Position numbers and translations under genes: made by a program. The notes beneath the pieces are model-generated. The model had not been told where the DNA came from, made no database searches, and saw nothing but the letters and a program-made list of their open reading frames with translations. Shown here piece after piece: positions 42,978-50,614 of a DNA stretch of 64,000 nt. The first letter of the stretch is position 1. Each line of letters starts with the position of its first letter. The DNA comes from Glutamicibacter nicotianae (GTDB lineage: Bacteria; Actinomycetota; Actinomycetes; Actinomycetales; Micrococcaceae). The stretch is taken from NCBI RefSeq assembly GCF_006539525.1, contig NZ_BJNE01000001.1:186001-250000 (forward strand), in the 5' to 3' direction.

Positions 42978-43772
42978 TTAGGAAGGACGCGAGGTCAACC
43001 AAATGGTGAAGGCAATGATGATACCCAGACCTGCGGTCCAGGTGAACAGGCCTTCAGCAACTGGACCCAGGGAGCCCAGGGCTGCACCGCCAGCGGAACC
43101 ATTGGCTTCAATGGTCTTCAGGAAGGTGATGACATCACGCTTCTCTTCTGGGGTGATGTTCGAGTCGTTGAACACTGGCATGTTCTGTGGGCCGGTAGCC
43201 ATCGCTTCGTAGATGTGCTTTTCGGATACACCGGTCAGGGTTGGTGCGAACTTGCCGCGGGTCAGCGCACCACCGGCAGCAGCCGCGTTGTGGCACATCG
43301 CGCAGTTCACACGGAAGACGGTGCCACCGTGGGCGGCGTCGCCCTGGGTGGTATCCAAGTATTCCTCATCAGGGATCGCTGGGCCTGCACCCAGGCTTGC
43401 AACGTATGCTGCCAGCTGGGAGATCTGCTCGTCGTCGAACTGCACCGGCTTGACCTGGGCCTGTGGTCCCTGCATCTGCATCGGCATGCGGCCGGTGCCG
43501 ACCTGGAAGTCCACGGATGCCGCGCCAACGCCAATCAGCGATGGACCGGAATCGGAGCCTTCGGCATTCATGCCGTGGCAAGTAGCGCAGTTGGCGACGA
43601 AAAGCTTCTGACCTTCTTCTACATCGGCCTGCGATGCAGTAGTGGTCTCAGCTGCCTTCGCTTCGCTGATGTTACCGGCTGCAGTGTAGAGACTGCCGGT
43701 AATCAGCAATCCGAACAGAAGCAGGGCCACAGCGGCGAGCGGGTGGCGGCGCTTTTTCGAAAGAGCCTTCAC
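42978..43772 (-). CDS. qcrC: Diheme cytochrome c subunit of bc1 complex
   Basis: A 264-residue membrane-bound cytochrome carrying two c hemes: CATCHGMNAEG and CAMCHNAAAAG, with Met ligands expected downstream of each. An N-terminal transmembrane helix (HPLAAVALLLFGLLITGSLYT) and a C-terminal one (GLFTWTAGLGIIIAFTIWLTS) anchor it. Direct transfer from QcrC to CtaC makes soluble cytochrome c unnecessary. GTG 43772 has GAGGAA eight bases upstream and is preferred over GTG 43787. About 75 bp separates it from ctaE. Confidence 0.95.
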   Translation of the reverse strand: MKALSKKRRHPLAAVALLLFGLLITGSLYTAAGNISEAKAAETTTASQADVEEGQKLFVANCATCHGMNAEGSDSGPSLIGVGAASVDFQVGTGRMPMQMQGPQAQVKPVQFDDEQISQLAAYVASLGAGPAIPDEEYLDTTQGDAAHGGTVFRVNCAMCHNAAAAGGALTRGKFAPTLTGVSEKHIYEAMATGPQNMPVFNDSNITPEEKRDVITFLKTIEANGSAGGAALGSLGPVAEGLFTWTAGLGIIIAFTIWLTSRPS

Positions 43773-43848
43773 TTGCTGGTTCCTCACTTAGTTTCTTTGG
43801 TGTGGTGTTGCCGTACTTCTTGTTGAGGCAACTAATGAATTTAAGCTG

Positions 43849-44487
43849 CTACTTCAAGAAGTAGATGATCGCGAACAGGGCGATCCAAACAACGTCAACG
43901 AAGTGCCAGTAGTAGGACACCACGATGGAGCCGGTTGCTTCGAAGTGACCAAACTTCTTAGCCAGCATCGCACGACCAATGATCAGCAAGAATGCGATCA
44001 GACCACCAGCGACGTGGATGCCGTGGAAGCCGGTCGTAATGTAGAAGGCCGAAGCGTAGGAGTTCGAGTTGATGGCCACGCCCTCGCTAACGAGGACAGC
44101 GTATTCGTAGGCCTGGACCGAAACGAAGATCGCACCAAGGATGAAGGTGAGAATGAACCATTCAATCATTCCCCATTCCTTGAAGTTGAACAGCCCGCCA
44201 GAGCGGCGAGGCTTGAATTCTTCGGCACGGAACACGCCTAGCTGGCAGGAGAACGAGCTGGACACCAGGATGATGGTGTTAGCCAGCGCGAACGGCACGT
44301 TGAGCTTGGCAGTTTCAGTCGCCCATAGTTCGGGCGCGGCAGCCCGGAGGCTGAAGTACATGGCGAAGAGGGCGGCGAAGAACATGAGCTCGCTGGAGAG
44401 CCACACCATCGTTCCCACCGACACCATGTTTGGGCGGTTCGGCGCATGTGGCGCCGTCGTATTTGGGGCATGAGTCGCAGTTGTCAC
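43849..44487 (-). CDS. ctaE: Cytochrome c oxidase subunit III
   Basis: A 212-residue membrane subunit with five predicted helices. Characteristic sequences are SVGTMVWLSSELMFFAALFAMYFSL, FHGIHVAGGLIAFLLIIGRA (with the conserved His), and VVSYYWHFVDVVWIALFAIIYF. It is the first gene of the minus-strand ctaE-qcrCAB operon. The N-terminal 20 residues are Thr/Pro/Asn/His-rich and non-conserved. A divergent 287-bp region separates it from trpD. Confidence 0.95.
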   Translation of the reverse strand: MTTATHAPNTTAPHAPNRPNMVSVGTMVWLSSELMFFAALFAMYFSLRAAAPELWATETAKLNVPFALANTIILVSSSFSCQLGVFRAEEFKPRRSGGLFNFKEWGMIEWFILTFILGAIFVSVQAYEYAVLVSEGVAINSNSYASAFYITTGFHGIHVAGGLIAFLLIIGRAMLAKKFGHFEATGSIVVSYYWHFVDVVWIALFAIIYFLK

Positions 44488-44774
44488 ACTGACATTATGT
44501 CTCTAAATGGCCCTCAGATACCAATGCAAAAGCGGGTTCACGGAGGTTTGTTGCGCCACATCACGGCAACATCCGCGGAAACATGCGGAATTACGGAGAA
44601 AACTCTTTCTACAATTCGTAGAGCTTCATTCGGCGCGTCTCACGAAACAATCATTTATGCAATGAAAGTGTTGCGTATTTAACCTTGGAAACTAGGCGAT
44701 TTTAGCGACTTGAGCCACATCATTTAGCGACATGAATTGGGTGGCGCGGCCAGTGTCTCGATAGGCTTTCTCAT
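44488..44774. promoter_or_regulatory. Divergent ctaE-trpD intergenic region with promoter and direct repeat
   Basis: TAGGCT at 44762-44767 is a likely -10 for trpD, with a start at the GTG. A direct repeat TTTAGCGAC occurs at 44702-44710 (as TTAGCGACTTGA in frame with the preceding T) and at 44723-44731, about two helical turns apart and just upstream of the expected -35; it is a candidate regulator site. No gene is convincing here. Confidence 0.4.
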
Positions 44775-45842
44775 GTGTCAACGAGCCTTGTAAACGAAAA
44801 GTTCCCGACGTGGCCAGATCTATTGGCCACCCTGATCGACGGTGGCGATCTCAGCCGCGAACAGGCCGCTTGGGCCATGAATGAGATCATGTCCGGCGAG
44901 GCGAGCGACGTGCAGATCGCCGGCTTCCTGGTTGCACTGCGTTCCAAAGGCGAAACCGTGGCCGAATTGACCGGCCTAGTGGACTCCATGGTGGCCAACG
45001 CGCGCCCATTGACCATTGACGCACAAACCTTGGACATTGTCGGCACGGGCGGCGATCGCCAGAACACGGTCAATATCTCCACGATGTCCACGTTGGTCTG
45101 CGCTGGTGCCGGCGTGAGCATAGTTAAGCACGGTAACCGCGCGTCCTCTTCATCCTCAGGATCGGCCGACGTGCTCGAAGCACTAGGGGTCCGCCTGGAG
45201 GTACCAATCGAGCGCCTTGTAGAGGTGTACGACAAGGTTGGGATTGCGTTCTGCTTCGCCAATGTCTTCCACCCCTCAATGCGCCACGTTGCCGGAGCAC
45301 GACGTCAATTGCGGATACCTACCGCCTTCAACTTCATGGGCCCGTTGACCAATCCCGCCTTACCAACCGCATCCGCCATCGGATGCTCCGACCTGGTCAT
45401 GGCACCAATCATGGCTGGCGTGCTTGCAAGCCGTGGCGTGCGCGGCCTGGTCTTCCGCGGAGACGACGGACTGGATGAACTAACGACCACGGCTGCCAAC
45501 CGAGTCTGGGAAGTGCGCAATGGCCAAGTCACCGAGTTCACGTTCGACGCCCAAGATGTTGGACTCGCCCGGGCGACGCTCGATGATCTCCGCGGTGGGG
45601 ATGCGCAACACAACGCAGGGGTTGTACTCGATGTCATCTCGGGAGCGACCGGCCCTGTTCGGGACGCAGTTCTCCTCAACGCGGCCGCAGGAATGATTGC
45701 GTACAGCGATACTGCTGAGGGCAGTTTCGAAGATCGCATGCGGGCCGCCATTGAAAAGGCAGCACATTCGATCGATTCCGGTGCGGCGAAGTCCGCCCTG
45801 GACGCTTGGTCGTCAACGACCCAGGCGATCGTAGGGGAGTAG
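44775..45842 (+). CDS. trpD: Anthranilate phosphoribosyltransferase
   Basis: Second step of tryptophan synthesis, joining anthranilate and PRPP. 355 residues with an N-terminal helical domain ([20 protein letters not shown]) and the PRPP-binding loop [19 protein letters not shown], the [21 protein letters not shown] motif and [14 protein letters not shown] at 44775 begins at the expected transcription start seven bases after TAGGCT, so the mRNA appears leaderless. It is separate from other trp genes, as usual in this group, with a 22-bp-stem terminator. Confidence 0.96.
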   Translation: MSTSLVNEKFPTWPDLLATLIDGGDLSREQAAWAMNEIMSGEASDVQIAGFLVALRSKGETVAELTGLVDSMVANARPLTIDAQTLDIVGTGGDRQNTVNISTMSTLVCAGAGVSIVKHGNRASSSSSGSADVLEALGVRLEVPIERLVEVYDKVGIAFCFANVFHPSMRHVAGARRQLRIPTAFNFMGPLTNPALPTASAIGCSDLVMAPIMAGVLASRGVRGLVFRGDDGLDELTTTAANRVWEVRNGQVTEFTFDAQDVGLARATLDDLRGGDAQHNAGVVLDVISGATGPVRDAVLLNAAAGMIAYSDTAEGSFEDRMRAAIEKAAHSIDSGAAKSALDAWSSTTQAIVGE

Positions 45843-45857
45843 CTCCTGCAGGCAGCG

Positions 45858-45918
45858 ACAAAGCCGGTCTTTGGTTCACGACTTTACAATCAGTGAACCA
45901 AAGACCGGCTTTGTTTTC
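45858..45918 (+). terminator. Strong terminator of trpD
   Basis: Perfect 22-bp stem (arms 45858-45879 and 45893-45914, 13-nt loop) followed by TTTT, 15 bp after the trpD stop and just before the end of the convergent Lrp-domain gene. Confidence 0.9.
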
Positions 45919-45926
45919 GATACCGC

Positions 45927-46208
45927 TTAGTCGTCTAGCCCGAGGGAAAAAGCTGCTTCGAGGTCATGCTCGGAGTAAGCGCGGAAAGCGATGTGGGTCT
46001 GGGTGCCGCGGATGCCTGGAATCTTGGAAAGCTTATTAGCGATGACTTCGGCGAGATCCTCGTGCTTGTTGACCCGTGCAATGGCAATCAAGTCCCAGTC
46101 GCCTGCGACGGAGTAGACTTCACTGATGCCCGAGATTGCCGAGATCTGCTGTGCGCACTCGGGGATACTGTCAGTTGCAGTCTGGATCATGACGAATGCG
46201 GTGACCAT
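45927..46208 (-). CDS. Stand-alone Lrp/AsnC ligand-binding (RAM) domain protein
   Basis: A 93-residue protein consisting only of the Lrp/AsnC C-terminal regulation-of-amino-acid-metabolism domain: VTAFVMIQTATDSIPECAQQ, VYSVAGDWDLIAIARVNKHEDLAEVI, and IRGTQTHIAFRAYSEHDLEAAF. The usual N-terminal helix-turn-helix is absent, so it cannot bind DNA by itself; such domains assemble into octamers and may bind amino acids. ATG 46208 is chosen because only 12 extra codons exist upstream. Next to trpD in related actinobacteria, suggesting an amino-acid-sensing link, which is inference. Confidence 0.88.
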   Translation of the reverse strand: MVTAFVMIQTATDSIPECAQQISAISGISEVYSVAGDWDLIAIARVNKHEDLAEVIANKLSKIPGIRGTQTHIAFRAYSEHDLEAAFSLGLDD

Positions 46209-46322
46209 CACTATGCCTTTCGGTTCTAACTTGCCGCCTGGCAAGAGGCGGTTGATCTGGAATCAACTGTAGTCGAAAAGCCGAGAATGGCAGGCATGGC
46301 TGCATCACCAGACTTAGCAAAG

Positions 46323-46357
46323 TACAAGAATTTTAATTTGTAGATATGAATACAAAG
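46323..46357 (+). promoter_or_regulatory. Operator-like repeats over the SatD-like gene start
   Basis: Three related half-sites occur: TACAAG (46323-46328), TTTGTA (46338-46343) and TACAAA (46351-46356). The last two form a palindrome TTTGTA-N7/8-TACAAA covering the ATG at 46346, and TTTAAT (46332-46337) is a possible -10. This looks like an autoregulatory site; the adjacent gene has a C-terminal helix-turn-helix. Confidence 0.45.
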
Positions 46358-46969
46358 TTTTATGATTGTTCCATGATTGTCTTGACTATTGACCAGCGAC
46401 GTTCCCGATCCACCGAAGACAAGGTGGAAGCACTAGTCAAGCAGGCTAATGCTACCGTCACTGTGGTCCGCCCGTTCCAGCGAACCGCCGGCGATGAGGT
46501 TCAGGCTGTCTTGGATGATGCCAATGAAGCAATTCGCTTGGCAGTGATGATGGCGGCGTCAGGGGACTGGAGCGTTGGCCTTGGTTTCGGACAGGTCGAA
46601 ACGCCGTTGCCGGAAGAGACCCGGGCTGGCCGAGGACCGGCCTTTGAGTATGCCCGTGTTGCCGTGGAACGCGCGAAGAACACCAACGCACATATCGCTG
46701 TTCACGGGCCATCGCATGAAGCCACCCGTCTGGAAGCTGAGCTCCAGTTAACTGCCTGCATCGTTTCCAAGCGAAGGGCCACAGCTTGGGAAGCCGGCAC
46801 ATTGGCTGACGAGGGCATGACCCAGCAACAGATTGCCAAGAAACTTGGAATCACTCAGCAAGCCGTCTCTTCTCGGCTGTCGGCCGCACTATGGTTTGAA
46901 GCGAATCGGATGATGGATGAAGCTGCGAAATCGCTAACCCGTCAGCTCAAGATGTTAAAGGAGCAGTAA
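46346..46969 (+). CDS. SatD-like protein with C-terminal helix-turn-helix
   Basis: A 207-residue protein. The N-terminal two thirds resembles the SatD family: MIVLTIDQRRSRSTEDKVEA, RPFQRTAGDEVQAVLDDANEAI, GDWSVGLGFGQVETPLPEETR and ARGPAF-like RAGRGPAFEYARVAVERAK. The last third contains a sigma-factor-like or Tox-type HTH (EGMTQQQIAKKLGITQQAVSSRLSAALW). SatD was named from acid-tolerance genes of streptococci; the molecular function is unknown. ATG 46346 or ATG 46373 may be the start; neither has an RBS. It abuts the downstream membrane protein gene, and this pairing is typical of SatD loci. Confidence 0.75.
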   Translation: MNTKFYDCSMIVLTIDQRRSRSTEDKVEALVKQANATVTVVRPFQRTAGDEVQAVLDDANEAIRLAVMMAASGDWSVGLGFGQVETPLPEETRAGRGPAFEYARVAVERAKNTNAHIAVHGPSHEATRLEAELQLTACIVSKRRATAWEAGTLADEGMTQQQIAKKLGITQQAVSSRLSAALWFEANRMMDEAAKSLTRQLKMLKEQ

Positions 46970-47512
46970 ATGCTTTGGATCGCGTGGGGGAGTCTTTGCC
47001 TAGCGGCATTCGTCTCGTGCATATCCGCCTACCTCGGTCATGCCATGGGCAAACGAGCTCGCGTTCGTGACAGGCTCGTAGTTGGTTCTGGCTTGTTCGC
47101 ACTGCTTTCGGCACTGCTGGCTGCAGTCTCCCAAACATCGATGCAGACGCAAGGGATTCCACCGGTTTACGCTATCGTCCTGAGTTCCATCTTTGCCATT
47201 AGTTTCGGCGGCCCTTTTACGGAGCTGACTTTCCGGCTTGCTGCCAAGAATGACGTCGAGCTCCAAAAGGAAGAGTCCGACCCTTCACCGCTTCGTGGCG
47301 GACTTTGGATCGGACTTCTGGAACGGACGGCAATTGTCGGAAGCCTCTGGGCTGGTTGGCCAGAAGGCATTGCGGTCGTTCTGGCGGTTAAGGGTCTCGG
47401 GCGGTTCTCGGAACTGAAAGATCATCGCGCCGCTGAACAGTTCATCCTGGGGACTTTCGCCAGCGGCCTTGTTGCCGCAGGTTCCTACGGGCTTGGACTG
47501 CTATTTATCTAA
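46970..47512 (+). CDS. Membrane protein, DUF3307-like partner of SatD
   Basis: A 180-residue membrane protein starting directly after the SatD-like stop. It has about five hydrophobic segments (residues 3-23, 40-62, 70-90, 120-145 and 160-180). The C-terminal half, GLLERTAIVGSLWAGWPEGI, AVVLAVKGLGRFSELKDHRA and AEQFILGTFASG, matches the pattern of DUF3307 proteins that sit next to SatD, but this is by motif memory. The function is unknown. Its last 12 bases overlap the convergent DUF3054 gene. Confidence 0.7.
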   Translation: MLWIAWGSLCLAAFVSCISAYLGHAMGKRARVRDRLVVGSGLFALLSALLAAVSQTSMQTQGIPPVYAIVLSSIFAISFGGPFTELTFRLAAKNDVELQKEESDPSPLRGGLWIGLLERTAIVGSLWAGWPEGIAVVLAVKGLGRFSELKDHRAAEQFILGTFASGLVAAGSYGLGLLFI

Positions 47513-47875
47513 GCGCTTGGCCACCAACGAAGTTAACAGCCTACGCCCCATCAAGAACAGGCCCAGGACCAGCGAAGCAACGATAATGAATGGGACAGCT
47601 GCGGTGGAACCAAAAGCGATGCGCAGCGCTAGCCCAGCTGCTACGGTCCCTACCCAGACCAGTACGCCTGCAGGGAAGAGCTTATTGATCGTGAACCATG
47701 GCCTGGACAGCAAGGTCATCACCACATAGGCGATCAAGAACGGCAGGGCTGTCATCAAGATGCCACTAAAGCTCAAGGCATGTTCATGTTCACGCCTGCC
47801 GAGCAGGGCGAAGAGAACAATCAGAACAACGTCGACAGCCATCCACAATGGCCACATACGAATAGATTCCTTCAT
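47501..47875 (-). CDS. DUF3054 domain membrane protein
   Basis: A 124-residue membrane protein with four predicted helices: MWPLWMAVDVVLIVLFALLG, ILMTALPFLIAYVVMTLLSRPW, FPAGVLVWVGTVAAGLALRI and VPFIIVASLVLGLFLMGRRL. The R-x-x-H motif GRREHEH after the first helix and the RPW segment are typical of DUF3054. Function unknown. It ends inside the convergent DUF3307-like gene by 12 bases. Confidence 0.88.
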   Translation of the reverse strand: MKESIRMWPLWMAVDVVLIVLFALLGRREHEHALSFSGILMTALPFLIAYVVMTLLSRPWFTINKLFPAGVLVWVGTVAAGLALRIAFGSTAAVPFIIVASLVLGLFLMGRRLLTSLVAKRLDK

Positions 47876-48024
47876 GTACTCATCATAGGTTTACCCTGCG
47901 GACCATGAATAATCTGGTGCTGTTTCGAGCGATCTCGGTTCAGACACACGCGTGCCTGATGAAGGCTCGCCACAAATGCCCTGGCATTCCTTCCTGATGC
48001 AAGGTCTGCTCTAGCATTAGTCCC

Positions 48025-49004
48025 ATGAAGACGTGGCCTGGCAATGCATGGATGCAAGCTCACCAGATCGCTCTCTATCTCACCGCGATCGCGGCCGGAT
48101 GCGTCTTCGGCCTGGTTTTGCCTTCAGCCAGCAAGGCGCTTGAATTCACGGTCAATCCAATCTTGGGTCTGCTGCTCTACGCTACTTTCCTGAGCATGCC
48201 GCTAACACGTTTGCCCCAGGCCTTCCGGGACATCCGGTTCATGGGTGCACTGTGCACCATCAATTTTGTCGTAGTGCCGATCGTGGCGTTCGGCTTATCG
48301 CGTCTGGTGGCGGGGGAACAGCCTCTGCTCTTCGGGGTTCTACTGGTCCTGCTGGCACCCTGCATCGACTACGTCATCGTGTTTACCGGCTTAGCTGGGG
48401 GAGACAGCCAAAGGCTGCTGGCCGCCACACCCCTTTTGCTGATTTTACAGATGGTGCTTGTGCCGGCATACCTCTACTTGTTTGCTGGCCCTTCTGCAAT
48501 CAGCATGATCGTTCCAGGGCCTTTCCTGATGGCGTTGTTGGGGCTCATTACGCTTCCCTTGCTCGCAGCAGCACTCACCCAAGCACTGTCAACGCGCTTT
48601 GCACGGATGGAGTGCATCGGCGTTGGGCCGACTACCTCATGGTTCCCTTGATGATGGGAACGCTGTTTTGCGTGGTCGGTTCGCAGATCTACACGGTGCA
48701 GTCCAGCTTTGCCCAATTGGCGCTGGGCATCCTTGTTTTTGTCCTTTTTATAGGCCTGATGAACATCCTTGGATACTCTGCAGGAAAACTCTTCCAGCTA
48801 CCCATGGCCTCACTGCGGGCCGCGACATTCAGCGGCGTCACCCGAAATTCACTGGTAGTGCTTCCACTGGCCCTGGCCCTGCCGGCGGAGCTGGAATTAG
48901 CCTCTGCCGTAGTCGTGAGCCAAACCTTGGTAGAGCTGCTTGGCATGTTGGTGATGGTTCGCTTCACGCCGAAACAAAGCACCACATTGCAATCCAAACT
49001 ATAA
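48025..49004 (+). pseudogene. Frameshifted arsenite/bile-acid:Na+ symporter-type permease
   Basis: A roughly 325-residue permease of the BASS/ACR3-like superfamily (often annotated arsenic resistance protein), broken by a frameshift near 48600-48630. The first frame (48025 on) gives YLTAIAAGCVFGLVLPSASK, INPILGLLLYATFLSMPLTR-like and CIDYVIVFTGLAGGDSQRLL; after FARMECIG the homology continues in another frame, WADYLMVPLMMGTLFCVVGS, through SGVTRNSLVVLPLALALP to a stop at 49004. A one-base loss or two-base gain, or a sequencing error, would explain it. TAGCAT seven bases before the ATG suggests a leaderless start. An ArsR-type regulator lies 1 kb downstream. Confidence 0.8.
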
Positions 49005-49338
49005 GCAATACATCTCGAATATGATGATGCACCGTCGTTGGGGTCCTTGAAATGAGCGGATGGGGGGTGCCCATCCTGCACGACCAGAGCGGCAATTGCG
49101 CCACCAGACACAATAATATTCGATCGTTGAATCAATCCGATGAGCACTGGCCTCGTCGCCTATCCCTCCAGGGAGAAAGCGCCGAGATGGCCGAGAGTAA
49201 GACCAGCAGACCACCGATCGCGGCCCTGCACGGCGAAGGCGAGGTGAGCATCAGCTTCGTCCCAGGTGGTGTTTCTGCACGGTCATGCAAACCGTCCGCA
49301 AAGTCTAGAGAAATCGGAACCACCTGTCGGCAAAAAGA
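49005..49338. other. Intergenic stretch without a recognisable gene
   Basis: Only short frames are open on both strands. A minus-strand frame near 49132-49323 contains a hydrophobic run (AAIGGLLVLLSAISALSP), which could be the remnant of a membrane protein, but has no start context or complete domain. I assign nothing here. Confidence 0.4.
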
Positions 49339-49833
49339 TTAGGGGAGAGGTGCAGGCGAATCGCCTAAACTCTCGTATATCTCCCGATATAGATCCCAAA
49401 ATTGATCCATCGACCGCGGCGCTCCCAGCAAGACGGACTCCAGATAGGTTAGATGCGTTTCCCACCCAGCCAAGTAAGTTGCGACGTCAACGCTGATATT
49501 TGAGTGGGTGAGCACGAGTTCAGCTCCGATCGGGACGGACCGCAGAATCCAACTAACCTTCGATTCCGATTCTTCTGGAAACTTCCAGGACATCTCAAGG
49601 GCCGTCGCTGGATCAATCCGCTCAATCAGGCTTTCGCAGATATAGCCTTCCGCATGTTCGATTTTCACAGTCGAACCCACGACAAGGTTGCCAGCGCGGT
49701 GGGTACCCAGCCAGAGTGGCAAGGTCTGGCAGCCAGTCAGCACATTCCAGAGTCGGTCAGCCGATACGTTGAAACACCATCGAAGAACTACCGAACCCGA
49801 CGAATCGTCCGCGAACTTTCGGATGAGTGGCAT
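49339..49833 (-). CDS. SRPBCC (AHSA1-like) domain protein
   Basis: A 164-residue START/Bet v1-fold protein of the AHSA1/CalC type: VVLRWCFNVSADRLWNVLTGCQTLPLWL, LVVGSTVKIEHAEGYICESLIERIDP, LEMSWKFPEESESKVSWILR, GAELVLTHSNI and GWETHLTYLESVL. Such proteins bind hydrophobic ligands; no ligand can be read from the sequence. In many actinobacteria an AHSA1-like gene is cotranscribed with a following ArsR regulator, but here ArsR is upstream on the same strand with a 171-bp gap, so coregulation is possible. Start ATG 49833. Confidence 0.85.
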   Translation of the reverse strand: MPLIRKFADDSSGSVVLRWCFNVSADRLWNVLTGCQTLPLWLGTHRAGNLVVGSTVKIEHAEGYICESLIERIDPATALEMSWKFPEESESKVSWILRSVPIGAELVLTHSNISVDVATYLAGWETHLTYLESVLLGAPRSMDQFWDLYREIYESLGDSPAPLP

Positions 49834-50004
49834 ATGAAGACACTACGTCGATACTTTGACGTCGCCAAGGGAAATAGCGCACTGAAACCCGAATCGGGGA
49901 GGCCTAGATTTCCACTACTTTACATAATGTAGATTATCGGCTTATCAGAAATACGGCTGGAAGTGGCTGCACTCGTCCCATTGACCATGCATTTCCACAG
50001 TTGC

Positions 50005-50367
50005 TTATTGGTCTTCCTCTAGGCGCGCATCCTGCAGATCAAGCCGATGCTTCGCGAAGTCCAAGGTCTGCCGGATGAACTCCCGCGATCGCTCGTCGTG
50101 CATCGAGTAAATTACGTGACGTCCGGACTTCCTTGTTTGAAGCACACCCGCGGCCCGCAACCTGGACAGCAACTGGCTGGCGACCGTTGGGCTGACGCCA
50201 ATCAACTGGGCCAGATCAGACAGCGACAGGTCCTCCATGGACAACGCCCAGAGCATCTGAAGTCTTGCCGGATCAGACAAGGTCTTGAGCACGGTTACCG
50301 ACATGTCCAAGAGATCACTGGAGACGATCCCGTCTTCAGTCGTTGGGACAATGAATTCGCTGGTCAT
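50005..50367 (-). CDS. ArsR/SmtB-type winged-helix regulator
   Basis: A 120-residue winged-helix repressor: VTVLKTLSDPARLQMLWALSM, LSLSDLAQLIGVSPTVASQLLSRLRAAGVL as recognition helices and TRKSGRHVIYSMHDERSREFI as wing. The ELCVCDL metal motif of arsenic and cadmium sensors is absent; only His/Asp/Glu residues in the C-terminal helix (DFAKHRLDLQDARLEED) could form a metal or other ligand site. ATG 50367 has GGGAG eight bases upstream, better than ATG 50454. It is the only DNA-binding regulator near the broken permease and SRPBCC genes; what it controls is unknown. Confidence 0.85.
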   Translation of the reverse strand: MTSEFIVPTTEDGIVSSDLLDMSVTVLKTLSDPARLQMLWALSMEDLSLSDLAQLIGVSPTVASQLLSRLRAAGVLQTRKSGRHVIYSMHDERSREFIRQTLDFAKHRLDLQDARLEEDQ

Positions 50368-50552
50368 CTCACGCACTCCCTCTCCGCCATTCGCCCGCCC
50401 TGGCCTGATCCAACCATTGCGGTCCAGCCCTATGGGTGTGTCCATTATGGCCACGGATCGCGATAAAGCGATAGATAGGCAAAAAATTCACATGGCTTGC
50501 GCGGGTTCATGGTCAAAACTGTGAGCACTCCCCTGCTTAAATCATCCATTTA

Positions 50553-50569
50553 GTTATACACGACATAAC
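50553..50569. promoter_or_regulatory. Inverted repeat in the ArsR-zapE intergenic region
   Basis: GTTAT-N7-ATAAC (50553-50569) is an AT-rich palindrome between the divergent arsR-type gene and zapE, plausible as an operator. Evidence is the symmetry alone. Confidence 0.3.
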
Positions 50570-50614
50570 CTGTGACTAGTAGTTTTGACCAGAATTTCCT
50601 AGCACAAAGCTTTC

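Noticed and set aside
44446-44682. 78-codon plus-strand frame upstream of trpD
   Set aside because: Starts antisense to ctaE and has no RBS or similarity I recognise.
49132-49323. 63-codon minus-strand frame with a hydrophobic run
   Set aside because: Incomplete, lacks a start context; noted as possible remnant only.
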